Notes: a model not told the origin generated them from the letters alone. A stretch of 64,000 bases of DNA from Blastococcus aurantiacus (GCF_900102425.1 NZ_FNBT01000001.1:248001-312000); one strand, 5' to 3'; shown: positions 10,623 to 20,180, counted from the first letter of the stretch. Made by a program: numbers and translations.

Positions 10623-12521
10623 TCAGGCCACGCCGACCGGTCGGGCCCCGCCGTCGGCGAACTGGGTGCGGTACAGGTCGGCGTAGCGCCCACCGAGTGC
10701 CAGCAACTCCGCGTGCGTGCCCGACTCCACGATGCGACCGTCGTCGACCACGAGGATCTGATCGGCGCTGCGCACGGTGGAGAGCCGGTGCGCGATGACC
10801 AGCGAGGTGCGGCCGCTCAGGGCCGTGTCCAGGGCCCGCTGGACGGCGGCCTCGGACTCGCTGTCCAGGTGCGCGGTGGCCTCGTCCAGGATCACGATGC
10901 CCGGGGCCTTCAGCAGCACACGGGCGATCGCCAGCCGCTGCTTCTCGCCGCCCGAGAGCCGGTGCCCGCGGTCGCCGACGACGGTGTCCAGACCGTCGGG
11001 CAGGGTGCGGACCAGTTCGGCGATGTGCGCCCCGTCCAGCGCTGCCCAGAGCTGCTCCTCCTTGGCTTCCGGGCGCGCGTAGAGCAGGTTGTTGCGCATC
11101 GTGTCGTGGAACAGGTGAGCGTCCTGGCTGACCACCCCGATGGCATCGCGGAGCGACGCGAGCGTCGCCTGCCGCACGTCCACACCACCGACCCGCACCG
11201 CGCCGCCCGTGACGTCGTACAGCCGCGACACCAGACTGGCGATGGTCGTCTTGCCTGCCCCGGACTGCCCGACGAGGGCGACCAGATGGCCCGGCTCGAC
11301 GCGGAAGGAGACGTCGTGCAGCACGTCGACCGGGCCGCCGTGCTCGGGGAGCGACACCTCTTCCAGTGACGGCAACGACACGTCCTCGGCCGCGGGATAG
11401 CTGAACGAGACGGAGTCGAACTCGATCGACCGGTCGTCGGCCGGCACCGGGACGGCGTCGTCGGCCTCGCGGATCATCGGCGGCAGGTCCAGCACCTCGA
11501 AGACCCGGTCGAAGCTCACCATCGCGCTCATGACGTCGACCCGGACGTTGGCCAGGGCGGTGAGCGGGCCGTAGAGGCGGGACAGCAGCAGCGCCAGCGC
11601 GACGACGTCGCCGGGGCTCAGCGAGCCGGTGAACGCCAGGTGCCCGCCCAGCCCGTACACGAGTGCGGTCGCGAGGGCGGCGACGAGGGTGAGCGCGGTG
11701 AAGAAGAAACGCCCGTACATGGCCGACAGGACGCCGATGTCGCGGACACGGGCGGCGCGGGCGCTGAAGGAGCGCTCCTCGGCGTCGGGCCGGCCGAACA
11801 GCTTGACCAGCAGCGCGCCGGCGACGTTGAACCGCTCGGTCATCGTCGCGTTCATCGACGCGTTGAGCTCGTAGGACTCCCGGGTGATCTCCTGCAGGCG
11901 CCCGCCGATGTGCCGGGCGGGCAGCACGAACAGCGGCACCAGCACCAGCGAGAGCAGGGTGATCTGCCAGGAGAGCGTCAGCATCACGCCGGCGGTCAGG
12001 ACCAGGCCGATGACGTTGGAGACGACGCCGGAGAGGGTGGAGGTGAAGGCCTGCTGGGCGCCCACGACGTCGTTGTTCAGCCGGCTGACCAGCGCACCGG
12101 TCTGCGTACGGGTGAAGAAGGCGACCGGCATGCGCTGGACGTGCGCGAAGACCTTGCTGCGCAGGTCGTAGATGACACCCTCGCCGATGCGTGCGGAGTA
12201 CCACCGGGTGCCCAGCGAGATGGCGGCGTCGACGACGGCGAGGCCGGCGATGAACAGCGCGATCCGGACGATGTCCCCCGACGTCCCGTCGAGCGAGGCG
12301 ATCCGGTTGACGATGTCGCCGGCGAGCAGCGGGGTGATCACGCCGATCAGCGAGGAGCCGACCACCAGCAGGAGGAAGAACCCGAGGTCGCGCCGGTAGG
12401 GACGGGCGACGCCGAGGATGCGGCGCACGGTGCCCGGCGGCAGCTTCCGCCCGACGACCGAGGGGTCACGGCGGAACGACCGCATCGCCGCCATGGAGGT
12501 CATGTTCGGGGTCACGGACAT
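10623..12521 (-). CDS. ABC exporter half-transporter (fused permease and ATPase)
   Basis: A 632-residue type IV ABC exporter. Six transmembrane helices occupy about residues 40-330, with GVIYDLRSKVFAHVQRMP typical of the coupling region. The nucleotide-binding domain has Walker A GQSGAGKT (about 410), signature LSGGEKQR, Walker B IVILDEAT and the switch histidine in VIAHRLS. One half-transporter implies a homodimer. The NBD has an unusual acidic stretch (PAAEDVSLPSLEEVSLPEHG) before the ATP site. Substrate unknown; multidrug or lipid export is usual for this family. AGGAGG lies directly before the ATG. Confidence 0.9.
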   Translation of the reverse strand: MSVTPNMTSMAAMRSFRRDPSVVGRKLPPGTVRRILGVARPYRRDLGFFLLLVVGSSLIGVITPLLAGDIVNRIASLDGTSGDIVRIALFIAGLAVVDAAISLGTRWYSARIGEGVIYDLRSKVFAHVQRMPVAFFTRTQTGALVSRLNNDVVGAQQAFTSTLSGVVSNVIGLVLTAGVMLTLSWQITLLSLVLVPLFVLPARHIGGRLQEITRESYELNASMNATMTERFNVAGALLVKLFGRPDAEERSFSARAARVRDIGVLSAMYGRFFFTALTLVAALATALVYGLGGHLAFTGSLSPGDVVALALLLSRLYGPLTALANVRVDVMSAMVSFDRVFEVLDLPPMIREADDAVPVPADDRSIEFDSVSFSYPAAEDVSLPSLEEVSLPEHGGPVDVLHDVSFRVEPGHLVALVGQSGAGKTTIASLVSRLYDVTGGAVRVGGVDVRQATLASLRDAIGVVSQDAHLFHDTMRNNLLYARPEAKEEQLWAALDGAHIAELVRTLPDGLDTVVGDRGHRLSGGEKQRLAIARVLLKAPGIVILDEATAHLDSESEAAVQRALDTALSGRTSLVIAHRLSTVRSADQILVVDDGRIVESGTHAELLALGGRYADLYRTQFADGGARPVGVA

Positions 12522-12626
12522 GCCTCCTCGTGTCGCCGTGCCGATGACACCACCAGCCCTGCGGCCAACGCCGGCCGGCGGGGCGCTGTTCCGCCGGGGT
12601 CGAGCGTTCCACCGAGCGCTGACGGT

Positions 12627-13394
12627 TCAGCGACCGGCGAGCTCCTGGAGCCGCAGCACCTGCGCCGACCGCTCGGCGGCGTCCTGCGTCTCCGGGTCGT
12701 TGCGCACGGCCGATCGCACCAGGGCTGCACTCGCGCGGCTGGCGGCCACCGGCGGGGCCAGGAGCGCCGCAGTCAGCTGCGCGACGGCGTCGTCGAGCTG
12801 CTCGCGCGGGACGACGACGTTGGCCAGCCCCATCGCGTGCGCCTCGGCGGCGCCCACCGGGCGGCCGGTCAGGCAGATCTCCATGGCCCGCGAGTAGCCG
12901 ACCAGCTCGACGAGGTTGCTGGTGCCGGTCAGGTCGGGGACGAGACCGAGCGTGGGCTCCGGGAGCCGGAGCTGCGCGTCCTCGGTCAGCACCCGCAGGT
13001 CGCAGGCCAGGGCCAGCTGGCAGCCGGCCCCGATGGCGTGCCCCTGCACGGCGGCGATCGAGACGATGCCCGGCCTGCGCAGCCAGCGGAACCCGGCCTG
13101 GTAACCGCGGATGCGCTCCTCGGCCTCCGCCGTCGGCGCCCGGCCCAGGTCGCCCAGCCCGCCGTCGGTGCCGGGCTCCGGGCTGAACAGGCTGCGGTCG
13201 AGGCCGGCGGAGAACGACCGCCCGGCCCCGCGCAGGACGACCACGCGGACCTCGTCGTCCAACGACTCCCCGACCGAGGCCAGCGCAGCCCAGGTGGCCG
13301 GCGTCTGCGCGTTGAGCTGCTCGGGCCGGTCGAGGGTGACGGTGAGGACGGCGCCGTCTCGGGCGGTGCGGACGAAGGCGTCGGGCGCGCTCAC
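12627..13394 (-). CDS. Enoyl-CoA hydratase/isomerase family protein
   Basis: A 255-residue crotonase-fold protein. The oxyanion-hole segments are RSFSAGLDRSLF near residue 70 and VQGHAIGAGCQLALACDLR near 120. The usual catalytic glutamate region reads LPEPTLGLVPDLTGT, keeping one glutamate, and TGRPVGAAEAHAMGLAN follows as in the family. The enzyme would hydrate or isomerise acyl-CoA thioesters, but the exact reaction cannot be read. GTG 13394 overlaps the stop of the small HTH gene (GTGA), so they form a two-gene operon. Cytoplasmic. Confidence 0.85.
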   Translation of the reverse strand: MSAPDAFVRTARDGAVLTVTLDRPEQLNAQTPATWAALASVGESLDDEVRVVVLRGAGRSFSAGLDRSLFSPEPGTDGGLGDLGRAPTAEAEERIRGYQAGFRWLRRPGIVSIAAVQGHAIGAGCQLALACDLRVLTEDAQLRLPEPTLGLVPDLTGTSNLVELVGYSRAMEICLTGRPVGAAEAHAMGLANVVVPREQLDDAVAQLTAALLAPPVAASRASAALVRSAVRNDPETQDAAERSAQVLRLQELAGR

Positions 13395-13618
13395 GCCTTC
13401 TTGGTGTTCCGGTTGGCACCACCGCGGCTGCGCAGCGTGGCACCCGACTCGGACAGCAGCCGGTGGACGAAGCCGTAGGAGCGCTTGGTCGACTCCGCCA
13501 GCGAGCGGATGCTCTCGCCGCCGTCGTAACGCTTGCGCAGTTCGTCGGCGAGCGTGCTCCGGTCCCCACCGGTGATCCGCTTGCCCTTGCCCAGGTCGGC
13601 AGTGCTCGAGTCGGCCAT
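13391..13618 (-). CDS. Small helix-turn-helix protein conserved in actinobacteria
   Basis: A 75-residue basic protein. The central helix-turn-helix spans about residues 20-58 (TLADELRKRYDGGES, IRSLAESTKRSYGFVHRLL), followed by a glycine/arginine-rich tail (LRSRGGANRNTKKA). This matches a short actinobacterial HTH family with resolvase-like recognition helix; its regulon is unknown to me. ATG 13618 has a strong ribosome site, GGAGGGGAGCC. It leads into the enoyl-CoA hydratase gene with a four-base overlap. A longer start at 13681 exists but has no ribosome site and no recognisable homology. Confidence 0.8.
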   Translation of the reverse strand: MADSSTADLGKGKRITGGDRSTLADELRKRYDGGESIRSLAESTKRSYGFVHRLLSESGATLRSRGGANRNTKKA

Positions 13619-13768
13619 GGCTCCCCTCCGTGTCAGCCCCGAGCCGGACGCGTCGAGCCGACGCGCGCGTGCCCGGTTCATGGCTGTCCCTGTGGCGCCG
13701 CCGTCCCGCTGACCACGGCCCCTGGCAACCCATGATCACCCAGTGACCGGCCCCCGGCCACGCGAGAA

Positions 13769-15370
13769 TCAGGCCAGCTCGACCAGGTCCGCGAGGTCCT
13801 CGCTCCAGGCGTCCTCGGTGCCGTCGGGCAGCAGGATCACCTTGTCGGGGTTGAGCGCCCGGACGGCGCCCTCGTCGTGCGTGACCAGCACGATCGCACC
13901 GGTGTAGGTGCGCAGCGCCTCGAGCACCTGCTCGCGGCTGGCCGGGTCCAGGTTGTTGGTCGGCTCGTCGAGCAGCAGCACGTTGGCGCCGGAGACGACC
14001 AGCGTCGCCATGGCCAGGCGGGTGCGCTCGCCGCCGGACAGGGTGCCGGCGCGCTGGTCGACGGTCTCGCCGGTGAAGAGGAAGGCGCCGAGGATGCGCC
14101 GCAGCTCGGTGTCGGTGCTGTCGGGCGCCGCGGACCGCATGACCTCCAGCAGCGAGCGGTCCATGTCGATCGTCTCGTGCTCCTGGGCGTAGTAGCCCAC
14201 GCGCAGTCCGTGCCCGGCCTTGACCTCGCCGGTGTCGGGCAGCTCCGTGCCGGCCAGCATCCGCAGCAGCGTCGTCTTCCCGGCGCCGTTGAGCCCGAGG
14301 ACGACGACGCGCGTCCCCCGGTCCACGGCCAGGTCGACGTCGGTGAAAATCTCCAGCGAGCCGTAGCTCTTGGACAGCCCCTCGGCGAACAGCGGCGTCT
14401 TGCCGCACGCGGCCGGCGTCGGGAAGCGCAGCTTGGCGACCTTGTCGGCCACGCGCACGTCGGCCAGGCCCGCGGCCAGCCGCTCCGCCCGCTTGTCCAT
14501 GCTCTTGGCGGCCTTGGCCTTGGTGGCCTTGGCGCGCATCTTGTCCGCCTGGGCGTTGAGCGTGTCGATCTTGCGCTCGGTGTTGGCCCGCTCCTGCTTG
14601 CGGCGGCGCTCGTCGGTCTCCCGCTGCTCCAGGTAGCGCTTCCAGCCGAGGTTGTAGATGTCGACCGTGGCGCGGTTGGCGTCCAGGTGCCACACCTTGT
14701 TGACGACGGCCTCGAGCAGCTCGACGTCGTGGCTGATGACGATGAGCCCACCGCGGTGGCTGGTGAGGAAGCCGCGCAGCCAGGTGATCGAGTCGGCGTC
14801 CAGGTGGTTCGTGGGCTCGTCGAGCAGCAGCGTCTCGGCGTCGGAGAAGAGGATGCGGGCGAGCTCGACGCGGCGGCGCTGGCCACCGGAGAGCGTGCGC
14901 AGCGGCTGGGCGAGCACGCGGTCGGGCAGGCCGAGGTTGGTGCAGATGCGGGCCGCGTCGCTCTCGGCGGCGTAGCCACCGAGAGCTGCGAACTGGTCCT
15001 CCAGCCGGCCGTAGCGCCGCACGGCCTTGTCCTGCTCGGCGTCGTCGGCCGGCTCGGCCATGGCGATCTGCGCCTTGACCAGCTGGTTGCGGATCACGTC
15101 GAGCCCTCGCCCGGAGAGCACCCGGTCGCTGGCGGTGATGTCCAGGTCGCCGCTGCGCGGGTCCTGCGGCAGGTAGCCCAGCTCGCCGGAGATCTCCACC
15201 TTGCCGGCGTGCGGGACGCGCTCACCGGCGAGCGTGGTGAGAGTGGTGGTCTTGCCGGCGCCGTTGCGCCCGACCAGGCCGATGCGGTCACCCGGCTGCA
15301 CGCGCAGGTTGGCTTCGCTGATGAGGATGCGGGCGCCGGCGCGGAGCTCGAGGCCGGTCGTCGTGATCAC
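13769..15370 (-). CDS. ABC-F family ATPase
   Basis: A 533-residue soluble protein with two ABC ATPase domains and no membrane segment, the ABC-F arrangement acting on ribosomes in translation or antibiotic protection. Domain 1 has GRNGAGKTTTL, LSGGQRRRVELA and LLLDEPTNHLD. The linker (about residues 230-300) is charged and helical, rich in K, R and E. Domain 2 has GLNGAGKTTLL, LSGGERTRLAMA and LLLDEPTNNLDP. The GTG at 15370 begins VITTTGLELRAGARIL, the family's usual start. Housekeeping Uup/EttA-like function is more likely than resistance, as no resistance gene is near. Divergent from the zinc-ribbon membrane gene. Confidence 0.88.
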   Translation of the reverse strand: MITTTGLELRAGARILISEANLRVQPGDRIGLVGRNGAGKTTTLTTLAGERVPHAGKVEISGELGYLPQDPRSGDLDITASDRVLSGRGLDVIRNQLVKAQIAMAEPADDAEQDKAVRRYGRLEDQFAALGGYAAESDAARICTNLGLPDRVLAQPLRTLSGGQRRRVELARILFSDAETLLLDEPTNHLDADSITWLRGFLTSHRGGLIVISHDVELLEAVVNKVWHLDANRATVDIYNLGWKRYLEQRETDERRRKQERANTERKIDTLNAQADKMRAKATKAKAAKSMDKRAERLAAGLADVRVADKVAKLRFPTPAACGKTPLFAEGLSKSYGSLEIFTDVDLAVDRGTRVVVLGLNGAGKTTLLRMLAGTELPDTGEVKAGHGLRVGYYAQEHETIDMDRSLLEVMRSAAPDSTDTELRRILGAFLFTGETVDQRAGTLSGGERTRLAMATLVVSGANVLLLDEPTNNLDPASREQVLEALRTYTGAIVLVTHDEGAVRALNPDKVILLPDGTEDAWSEDLADLVELA

Positions 15371-15415
15371 TGAACCCAGGGTAGGCGCTCGCCGTGCGAT
15401 ACCCCCCACGTTTCC

Positions 15416-15466
15416 GGGGTGACATCGACGTCATCCCCCGCCCGGGCGTGTTCTGTGGAAACGCCC
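15416..15466. promoter_or_regulatory. Two dyads in the divergent ABC-F/membrane-protein intergenic region
   Basis: GGGGTGAC-N6-GTCATCCCC at 15416-15438 and GGGCGTGTTC-N4-GAAACGCCC at 15444-15466 (each with one unpaired base) sit side by side in a 129-bp gap between divergent starts. They are suitable as operator sites for either gene. No regulator is identified. Confidence 0.4.
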
Positions 15467-15499
15467 CCGCGCAGGCGTCGGAGCGGCCAGGATGCCGAC

Positions 15500-17686
15500 A
15501 TGCGACCGGGTGCGGCGGGGTGGGGAACGGGGTGCCCGGTGTGCGGCCGGCCGACCGGCGACGTCGGGGCGGGTCCGTGTCCCTCCTGCGGGCTGCCGGC
15601 CGCCGCGCACGCGGCGCACGTGGTCGCCCGCATCGGGACGACGCTCACCGAGCTGGCGCGTGACCGGGACGCGCTCCTGGCCTCGCTGCGTGCCGCCGCC
15701 CCGCACGCGCCCCTGCACGCGGGTTCCGCGCCGGTCGGCGCCCACGTGCCGGCACCCCCTCCCGTACCGGCCACGCGGTCGCCCACGGGTGCCGGCACAC
15801 CCGGCTTCCCCGCGGCGCCGCCGGTGGGTGGTGCGCCGCCCCCGCCGCCCGCTCCCCCGCCGCTGCCTTCGCTCCCCCCGCCCACGCCCCGCCCTGTCCG
15901 GCGGCTGAGCCCCCAGCAGGTGCTGCTCGGCCTCGGCGCGCTGCTCGTCGTCGCGGCGGGCATCACCTTCGTCGCCGTCGGCTGGACGCGCTTCGGCATC
16001 GTCTTCCAGGCCGGAGCGATGCTCACGGCCACCGCGCTGGCAGCCGGCTTCTCCTCGTGGAGCGCCCGCCGCGGGCTGCGCGCCACCGAGGAGGCGCTGG
16101 CCGCCGCGGCCGCGGCGCTGCTCGTCATCGACCTGTTCGCCGCGCGGGCACTGGGACTGTTCGCCCTGGAGGACGTGCCGCTGCGGCACTGGTCGGCGAT
16201 CTGCTGCACCGTCGTCGTCCTCGTGGCGCTGTCGCTCGGCCGCCTGACCCGGACGACGGCGATGTGGCCGCTCACCGCGCTCCTGGCCGCGCAGCCGCTC
16301 CCCTTCCTGTTGCTGGGCGACGAGCTGCTGACCGGGCCCGCGGGGGTGGCCGCAGCCCTCGCCCTCGCGGCGGCCGACCTCGCCGCGGCCCAGCGGCTGC
16401 GCGCGCCGCTGGTGCCGGTCGCCCGGCGCCTGGCCCAGCTCGCCGGAGGTGCCGGAGTGCTGGGCGGGCTCGCGGTGTCCGTCTGGGCCGGTCCCGGGGA
16501 CTCGTGGACGTCCACCGGGGTGCTCGCCCTCGCCGGTGCCGCCGCCGTGGCGCACGCACGCCGCTCCCCCGGGGCTGCCCCCGGGCTGCCGCCCTGGACC
16601 GTGCCCGGCGCGGTCGGCGCCGTGGTGGGGCTCGCCCTCGCCGGCTCGTTGCAGCACGCCGGCGACGTCGGATGGTGGATCGCCGCGGCGCTGGGCCTGA
16701 GCCTGTTGACCGTCGCTGCGCTGCTGGGAGAACGTCCGGAGCCTGTGGCGGGTGCCGTGGCCGCGGGGAGCGCCCTCGTCCTCGCGCATGCAGCCCTGCT
16801 CGCCGACGCGGAGCGCTGGGCCGAACTCGCGGTCGTGGCGCTCGCGGCCACGGTCCCCGCCGTCGTGGCCGCCGTCCGCGTGCCCGCGCTGCGCTGTCCC
16901 GCCGCGACCGCCGCGCTGCTCGCGCCTGCCGCCGCGGTCCTGCTGGCCCGAGCCGACGCCGTGTTCGCCGCGACCACCGCCGGGCTCCTGCTGGCGCTGC
17001 TGGCCGCCGGCGCCTTCGCCGTCGCCACGCTGCGCAGGGGGCTGCCCGAGGAAGGGGTGTGCGCGGCTGTCGGCGCCGCTGTCGGGCTGGCGGCCGGCGC
17101 CACCTCCGGGGACGTCGAGGCGTGGGGGCAGGTCGGGCTGCAACTCGGCATCGTGGGCATCGCCGCGGGGAGCTACGCCGTGGTCGCGGGACGGCGGTGG
17201 GTCGGCGTCCTCGCGGTGGCCGACCTCGTGGTCGCCTCCTGGATCGCCGTCGGCGGCGCGGGCGTCGAGACACCGGAGGCCTACACGTTGCCCGCGGCGC
17301 TGGGACTGCTCGTGGTCGCGCTGCCCGCGCTGCGGTCGGGCGCGCCGTCCTGGGCCGCCGAGGGCGCCGCAGCCGGGGTCGCGCTGGTCCCGTCAGCGCT
17401 GGTGGTCGTCGCGGAACCGACCGCGCTGCGCCTCGTGCTGGTGATCGCCGCGGCGTGCGCGCTCGTCGTCGCCGGCACGCTGCTCCACCGGCAGGCACCG
17501 TTCGTCGTCGGCGCCGGCGTCCTGCTGCTGGTCACGGTCGGGCGGCTGGCCCCGTTCGCCCCGCTGCTCCCCCGCTGGCTCACCCTCGGGACCGCGGGGA
17601 TCCTGCTGCTCGTGCTCGGCGGCACCTACGAACGGCGCCGGCAGCAGGCGCGCGAGGCCGTCGCCTGGGTCGGCCAGATGCGCTGA
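15500..17686 (+). CDS. Large multi-pass membrane protein with N-terminal zinc ribbon
   Basis: A 728-residue protein. Residues 12-30 form a zinc ribbon, C12-x2-C15-x11-C27-x2-C30. A helical segment and a proline-rich linker (about 85-135) follow. From about 140 to the end the sequence is nearly continuous hydrophobic helices, on the order of 18-20. Charged loops are short, as in uncharacterised actinobacterial integral membrane proteins. There is no transporter, glycosyltransferase or peptidase motif. ATG 15500 is chosen because the zinc ribbon begins immediately after; upstream codons are arginine/serine-rich and unlike protein. The next gene is a shorter paralogue without the ribbon. Confidence 0.75.
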   Translation: MRPGAAGWGTGCPVCGRPTGDVGAGPCPSCGLPAAAHAAHVVARIGTTLTELARDRDALLASLRAAAPHAPLHAGSAPVGAHVPAPPPVPATRSPTGAGTPGFPAAPPVGGAPPPPPAPPPLPSLPPPTPRPVRRLSPQQVLLGLGALLVVAAGITFVAVGWTRFGIVFQAGAMLTATALAAGFSSWSARRGLRATEEALAAAAAALLVIDLFAARALGLFALEDVPLRHWSAICCTVVVLVALSLGRLTRTTAMWPLTALLAAQPLPFLLLGDELLTGPAGVAAALALAAADLAAAQRLRAPLVPVARRLAQLAGGAGVLGGLAVSVWAGPGDSWTSTGVLALAGAAAVAHARRSPGAAPGLPPWTVPGAVGAVVGLALAGSLQHAGDVGWWIAAALGLSLLTVAALLGERPEPVAGAVAAGSALVLAHAALLADAERWAELAVVALAATVPAVVAAVRVPALRCPAATAALLAPAAAVLLARADAVFAATTAGLLLALLAAGAFAVATLRRGLPEEGVCAAVGAAVGLAAGATSGDVEAWGQVGLQLGIVGIAAGSYAVVAGRRWVGVLAVADLVVASWIAVGGAGVETPEAYTLPAALGLLVVALPALRSGAPSWAAEGAAAGVALVPSALVVVAEPTALRLVLVIAAACALVVAGTLLHRQAPFVVGAGVLLLVTVGRLAPFAPLLPRWLTLGTAGILLLVLGGTYERRRQQAREAVAWVGQMR

Positions 17687-17752
17687 CCGGGTGCCCGCCC
17701 CGGCGCCCCGCCCTACGGTGGGGACACCTCGGGGGACGGGAAGGAGGCGGTC

Positions 17753-19555
17753 ATGCAGCAACCGGTCGCCACGGCACCACTCCCTCCCCTGCCCTATCGC
17801 ACCCGCCCACCCCAGGTGCTGCTGGCTGTGGGTGCGGTCCTGCTGGTCAGCGCCGGCGCCGCGGTCGCGTCGGCCTACGGGGGCACCCCGGCCCGCGCCC
17901 TGCTGCTCGCCTTGGCCGCCGTCGCCGCCGGCTTCTCGCTGCGCTCCGCTCGCGCACGGCTGCGCAGCTCCGAGGAGGTGCTGGCGGCCAGCGCCACGGG
18001 CCTCGCCGTGAGCGCCTCCGCCGTCGGGGGTGACGCGCTCGGCTACGCCGCCGCGACCGCCCTGCTCGCCGCCGTCTTCCTGGCGCTGCACCGGGTGGCG
18101 CCCAGCACCGCGACGTGGCCCATGGCCTCCTGGGTGGCCGCGCAGCTCGCCGTCCTCCAGGTCCTCGACGCCGTGCCGGACGCACTCCGCACCCAGGCCT
18201 ACCTCGGCGTCGCGCTGATGGGTCTGGGCATCGCGCTGTTCGGCCGGCCGGTCGTGGCGCGCCTGGCCCTGCTGACCACGGTCCCGTGGTGGGTGGCCGG
18301 CGTCGTCAGCGGCTCCACCACCGCGTGGACCGGCACGGGCACCGAGCGCGCCGTCTCGGCATCCCTGGTGGTCGTCGCCGGCCTCGGACTCGTGGTCACC
18401 CGCCTGCGCCGGGTGCTCGAGCCGCTGACCGGACCACCCAAGGCGGCCCCGGTGCTGGCCGGAGCGGTCGCGGGTGCCGCCGTCACGGGGGCGTCTTCCG
18501 CACTCGGGACCGGAGCCGTCACTGCCGCCGGGTATGCGGGCGTCCTGCTGGCCAGCGTGGCGGCGGCGGTGCTGACCGCGTGGAGGCGCGGGCTGTTCCT
18601 CCCCCTTTCCCTCGCGGCCGGCACGGTGATGACGGCGCTGAGCGTGGGCAGGCTGCTCGCCGGTCAGGAGTGGACCGCGCTGTCGGTCCTGCTCGTCCTC
18701 ACCGCCCTGCCCACGGTCTGGGTGGCGGTGCGCCGACCGGAGGACCGGCCGCTGGCCCTGCCGGTGGCGGTGTGGAGCCTGGCGGGCGCGGCGCTGCTCG
18801 CCATCCCGGACGGGGTGCTCTCACCGACCGCCGCCGCGACCGCGCTGACCGCCCTCTACGCCGTCGCGATGGCGGCCGGCGCCGAGTTGGACACCGCCTC
18901 CCGCCGGGCGACCGCGATCGCCGCCGCCGTCTGCGCGGCCGCCGCCGTCCTGCTCGTCGTGGCCCGGGACCGGCCGTGGGTGCTCGCCGCCCTGCTGGCC
19001 GTGCAGGGGACGTGCACGCTGCTCTGGGCCTGGCGCACCTGGACCACGCAGCGCACGGCCGACGACGCCGAGCTGTCCCGCGAGGCCTGGCGGGTGGGCG
19101 CCGCCCAGCTGGTGGTGGCCGCGTGGGTGGCCGCGGCGTCGGCCGACGTCGGCGCGGTCGAGTGGTACTCGCTTCCCGCAGCGGCCGGACTGCTGCTGGC
19201 CGCAGGCCCGGGCCTGCTGCGCGGCAGCTCGTGGGCGAACTGGGGGCCGGGGCTGGTGGTCGCCGCCGTCCCCTCGACGGTGCTGGCCGTCGTCGCGGCG
19301 GACGCGCCTCGGGCGGTCGCCGTGCTCGTCGTCGCGGCTGCGGTACTGGTCGCCGGCGGTCGTCGCGCCCTGCGCGCGCCCCTGGAGATCGGTGCGGGGA
19401 CGGCGCTGGCGCTGGCCCTGGGGCTCAGCGTGCGTGCGCTGCCGTGGCCGGTGGCGTCCGCGCTGGTCGTCGGCGGGGTCCTGCTCGCCATCGGTGCGCG
19501 CCGGGAACGACGTCCGGTCGCAGGCTTCGCCACCCGCCTGGCCGACCTCCGCTGA
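17753..19555 (+). CDS. Large multi-pass membrane protein, paralogue of the preceding gene
   Basis: A 600-residue, alanine/leucine/valine-rich protein of about 16-18 transmembrane helices. After a short proline-containing N-terminus (LPPLPYRTRPPQVLLAVGAV), it follows the same pattern as the preceding gene's membrane part: compare PRPVRRLSPQQVLLGLGAL there. A shared motif with acidic residues (RSSEEVLAASATGLAV here, RATEEALAAAAAALLV there) supports a tandem duplication. It lacks the zinc ribbon. The ribosome site GGAAGGAGG precedes ATG 17753, and TACGGT at 17713-17718 could be a -10 box. The function is unknown. Confidence 0.75.
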   Translation: MQQPVATAPLPPLPYRTRPPQVLLAVGAVLLVSAGAAVASAYGGTPARALLLALAAVAAGFSLRSARARLRSSEEVLAASATGLAVSASAVGGDALGYAAATALLAAVFLALHRVAPSTATWPMASWVAAQLAVLQVLDAVPDALRTQAYLGVALMGLGIALFGRPVVARLALLTTVPWWVAGVVSGSTTAWTGTGTERAVSASLVVVAGLGLVVTRLRRVLEPLTGPPKAAPVLAGAVAGAAVTGASSALGTGAVTAAGYAGVLLASVAAAVLTAWRRGLFLPLSLAAGTVMTALSVGRLLAGQEWTALSVLLVLTALPTVWVAVRRPEDRPLALPVAVWSLAGAALLAIPDGVLSPTAAATALTALYAVAMAAGAELDTASRRATAIAAAVCAAAAVLLVVARDRPWVLAALLAVQGTCTLLWAWRTWTTQRTADDAELSREAWRVGAAQLVVAAWVAAASADVGAVEWYSLPAAAGLLLAAGPGLLRGSSWANWGPGLVVAAVPSTVLAVVAADAPRAVAVLVVAAAVLVAGGRRALRAPLEIGAGTALALALGLSVRALPWPVASALVVGGVLLAIGARRERRPVAGFATRLADLR

Positions 19556-19565
19556 CCCGGCACGC

Positions 19566-20180
19566 ATGAGCATCCCCGAGCCTCTCGTGGCGGCCGATCT
19601 GGCCGACGTACTGGCCATCTACGAAGAAGCGTTCCCGGCGAACGAACGCGTGCCCACGGCCGTGCTCGCCGCCGAGCTGGGTCGGAGCCGGACCTGCCTG
19701 GTGCTGCGCTCGGAGGGTCGCGTCGTCGCATTCGCCTCGCTCATACCGCTGGCGGAGGACACGCACTTCCTGGAGTACCTGGCCGTCCGCAGCGGTGCGC
19801 GGGGAGGTGGGTACGGCGCCCGGATGGTGGAGCAGATCCGAACGCTGGGGGTCGCCGTCCTGTTCGAGGTCGAGGATCCGGCCGAGCCCGGGCTCACGAC
19901 GGACGAGGTGCGCAGCCGGGAGCGTCGGATCGCCTTCTACGCCGCGAACGGCGGTGCGCCGGCGCCCTTCGGGCTCTGTTTCCACCCGCCGTCCTTCGAC
20001 GGCTCGCCCACGGCCCGGATGGTCGTCCACGCCCTTGACGCCCCCGGGCGGTGGACGCTCGCCGACGTGCTCGACCGGCTGGCCACCGCCGCGGCCGTCT
20101 CCTACGCCACGGCCGGCGACGCAGTCACCGCTCCCGGCGGGCCAGCGGCGTCAGCCGAACCACGGCGATCCGCCGGCTGA
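19566..20180 (+). CDS. GNAT-family N-acetyltransferase-like protein
   Basis: A 204-residue protein. The acetyl-CoA motif is recognisable as LEYLAVRSGARGGGYGARMVEQI near residues 65-85, matching the R/Q-x-x-G-x-G/A loop. An upstream beta strand (LVLRSEGRVVAFASLIPL) and the later ERRIAFYAANGG segment match the GNAT fold. The last ~40 residues are alanine-rich and probably disordered. The substrate is unknown. It follows the second giant membrane gene by 10 bases, so it is probably transcribed with it. A strong hairpin ends the unit. Confidence 0.72.
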   Translation: MSIPEPLVAADLADVLAIYEEAFPANERVPTAVLAAELGRSRTCLVLRSEGRVVAFASLIPLAEDTHFLEYLAVRSGARGGGYGARMVEQIRTLGVAVLFEVEDPAEPGLTTDEVRSRERRIAFYAANGGAPAPFGLCFHPPSFDGSPTARMVVHALDAPGRWTLADVLDRLATAAAVSYATAGDAVTAPGGPAASAEPRRSAG

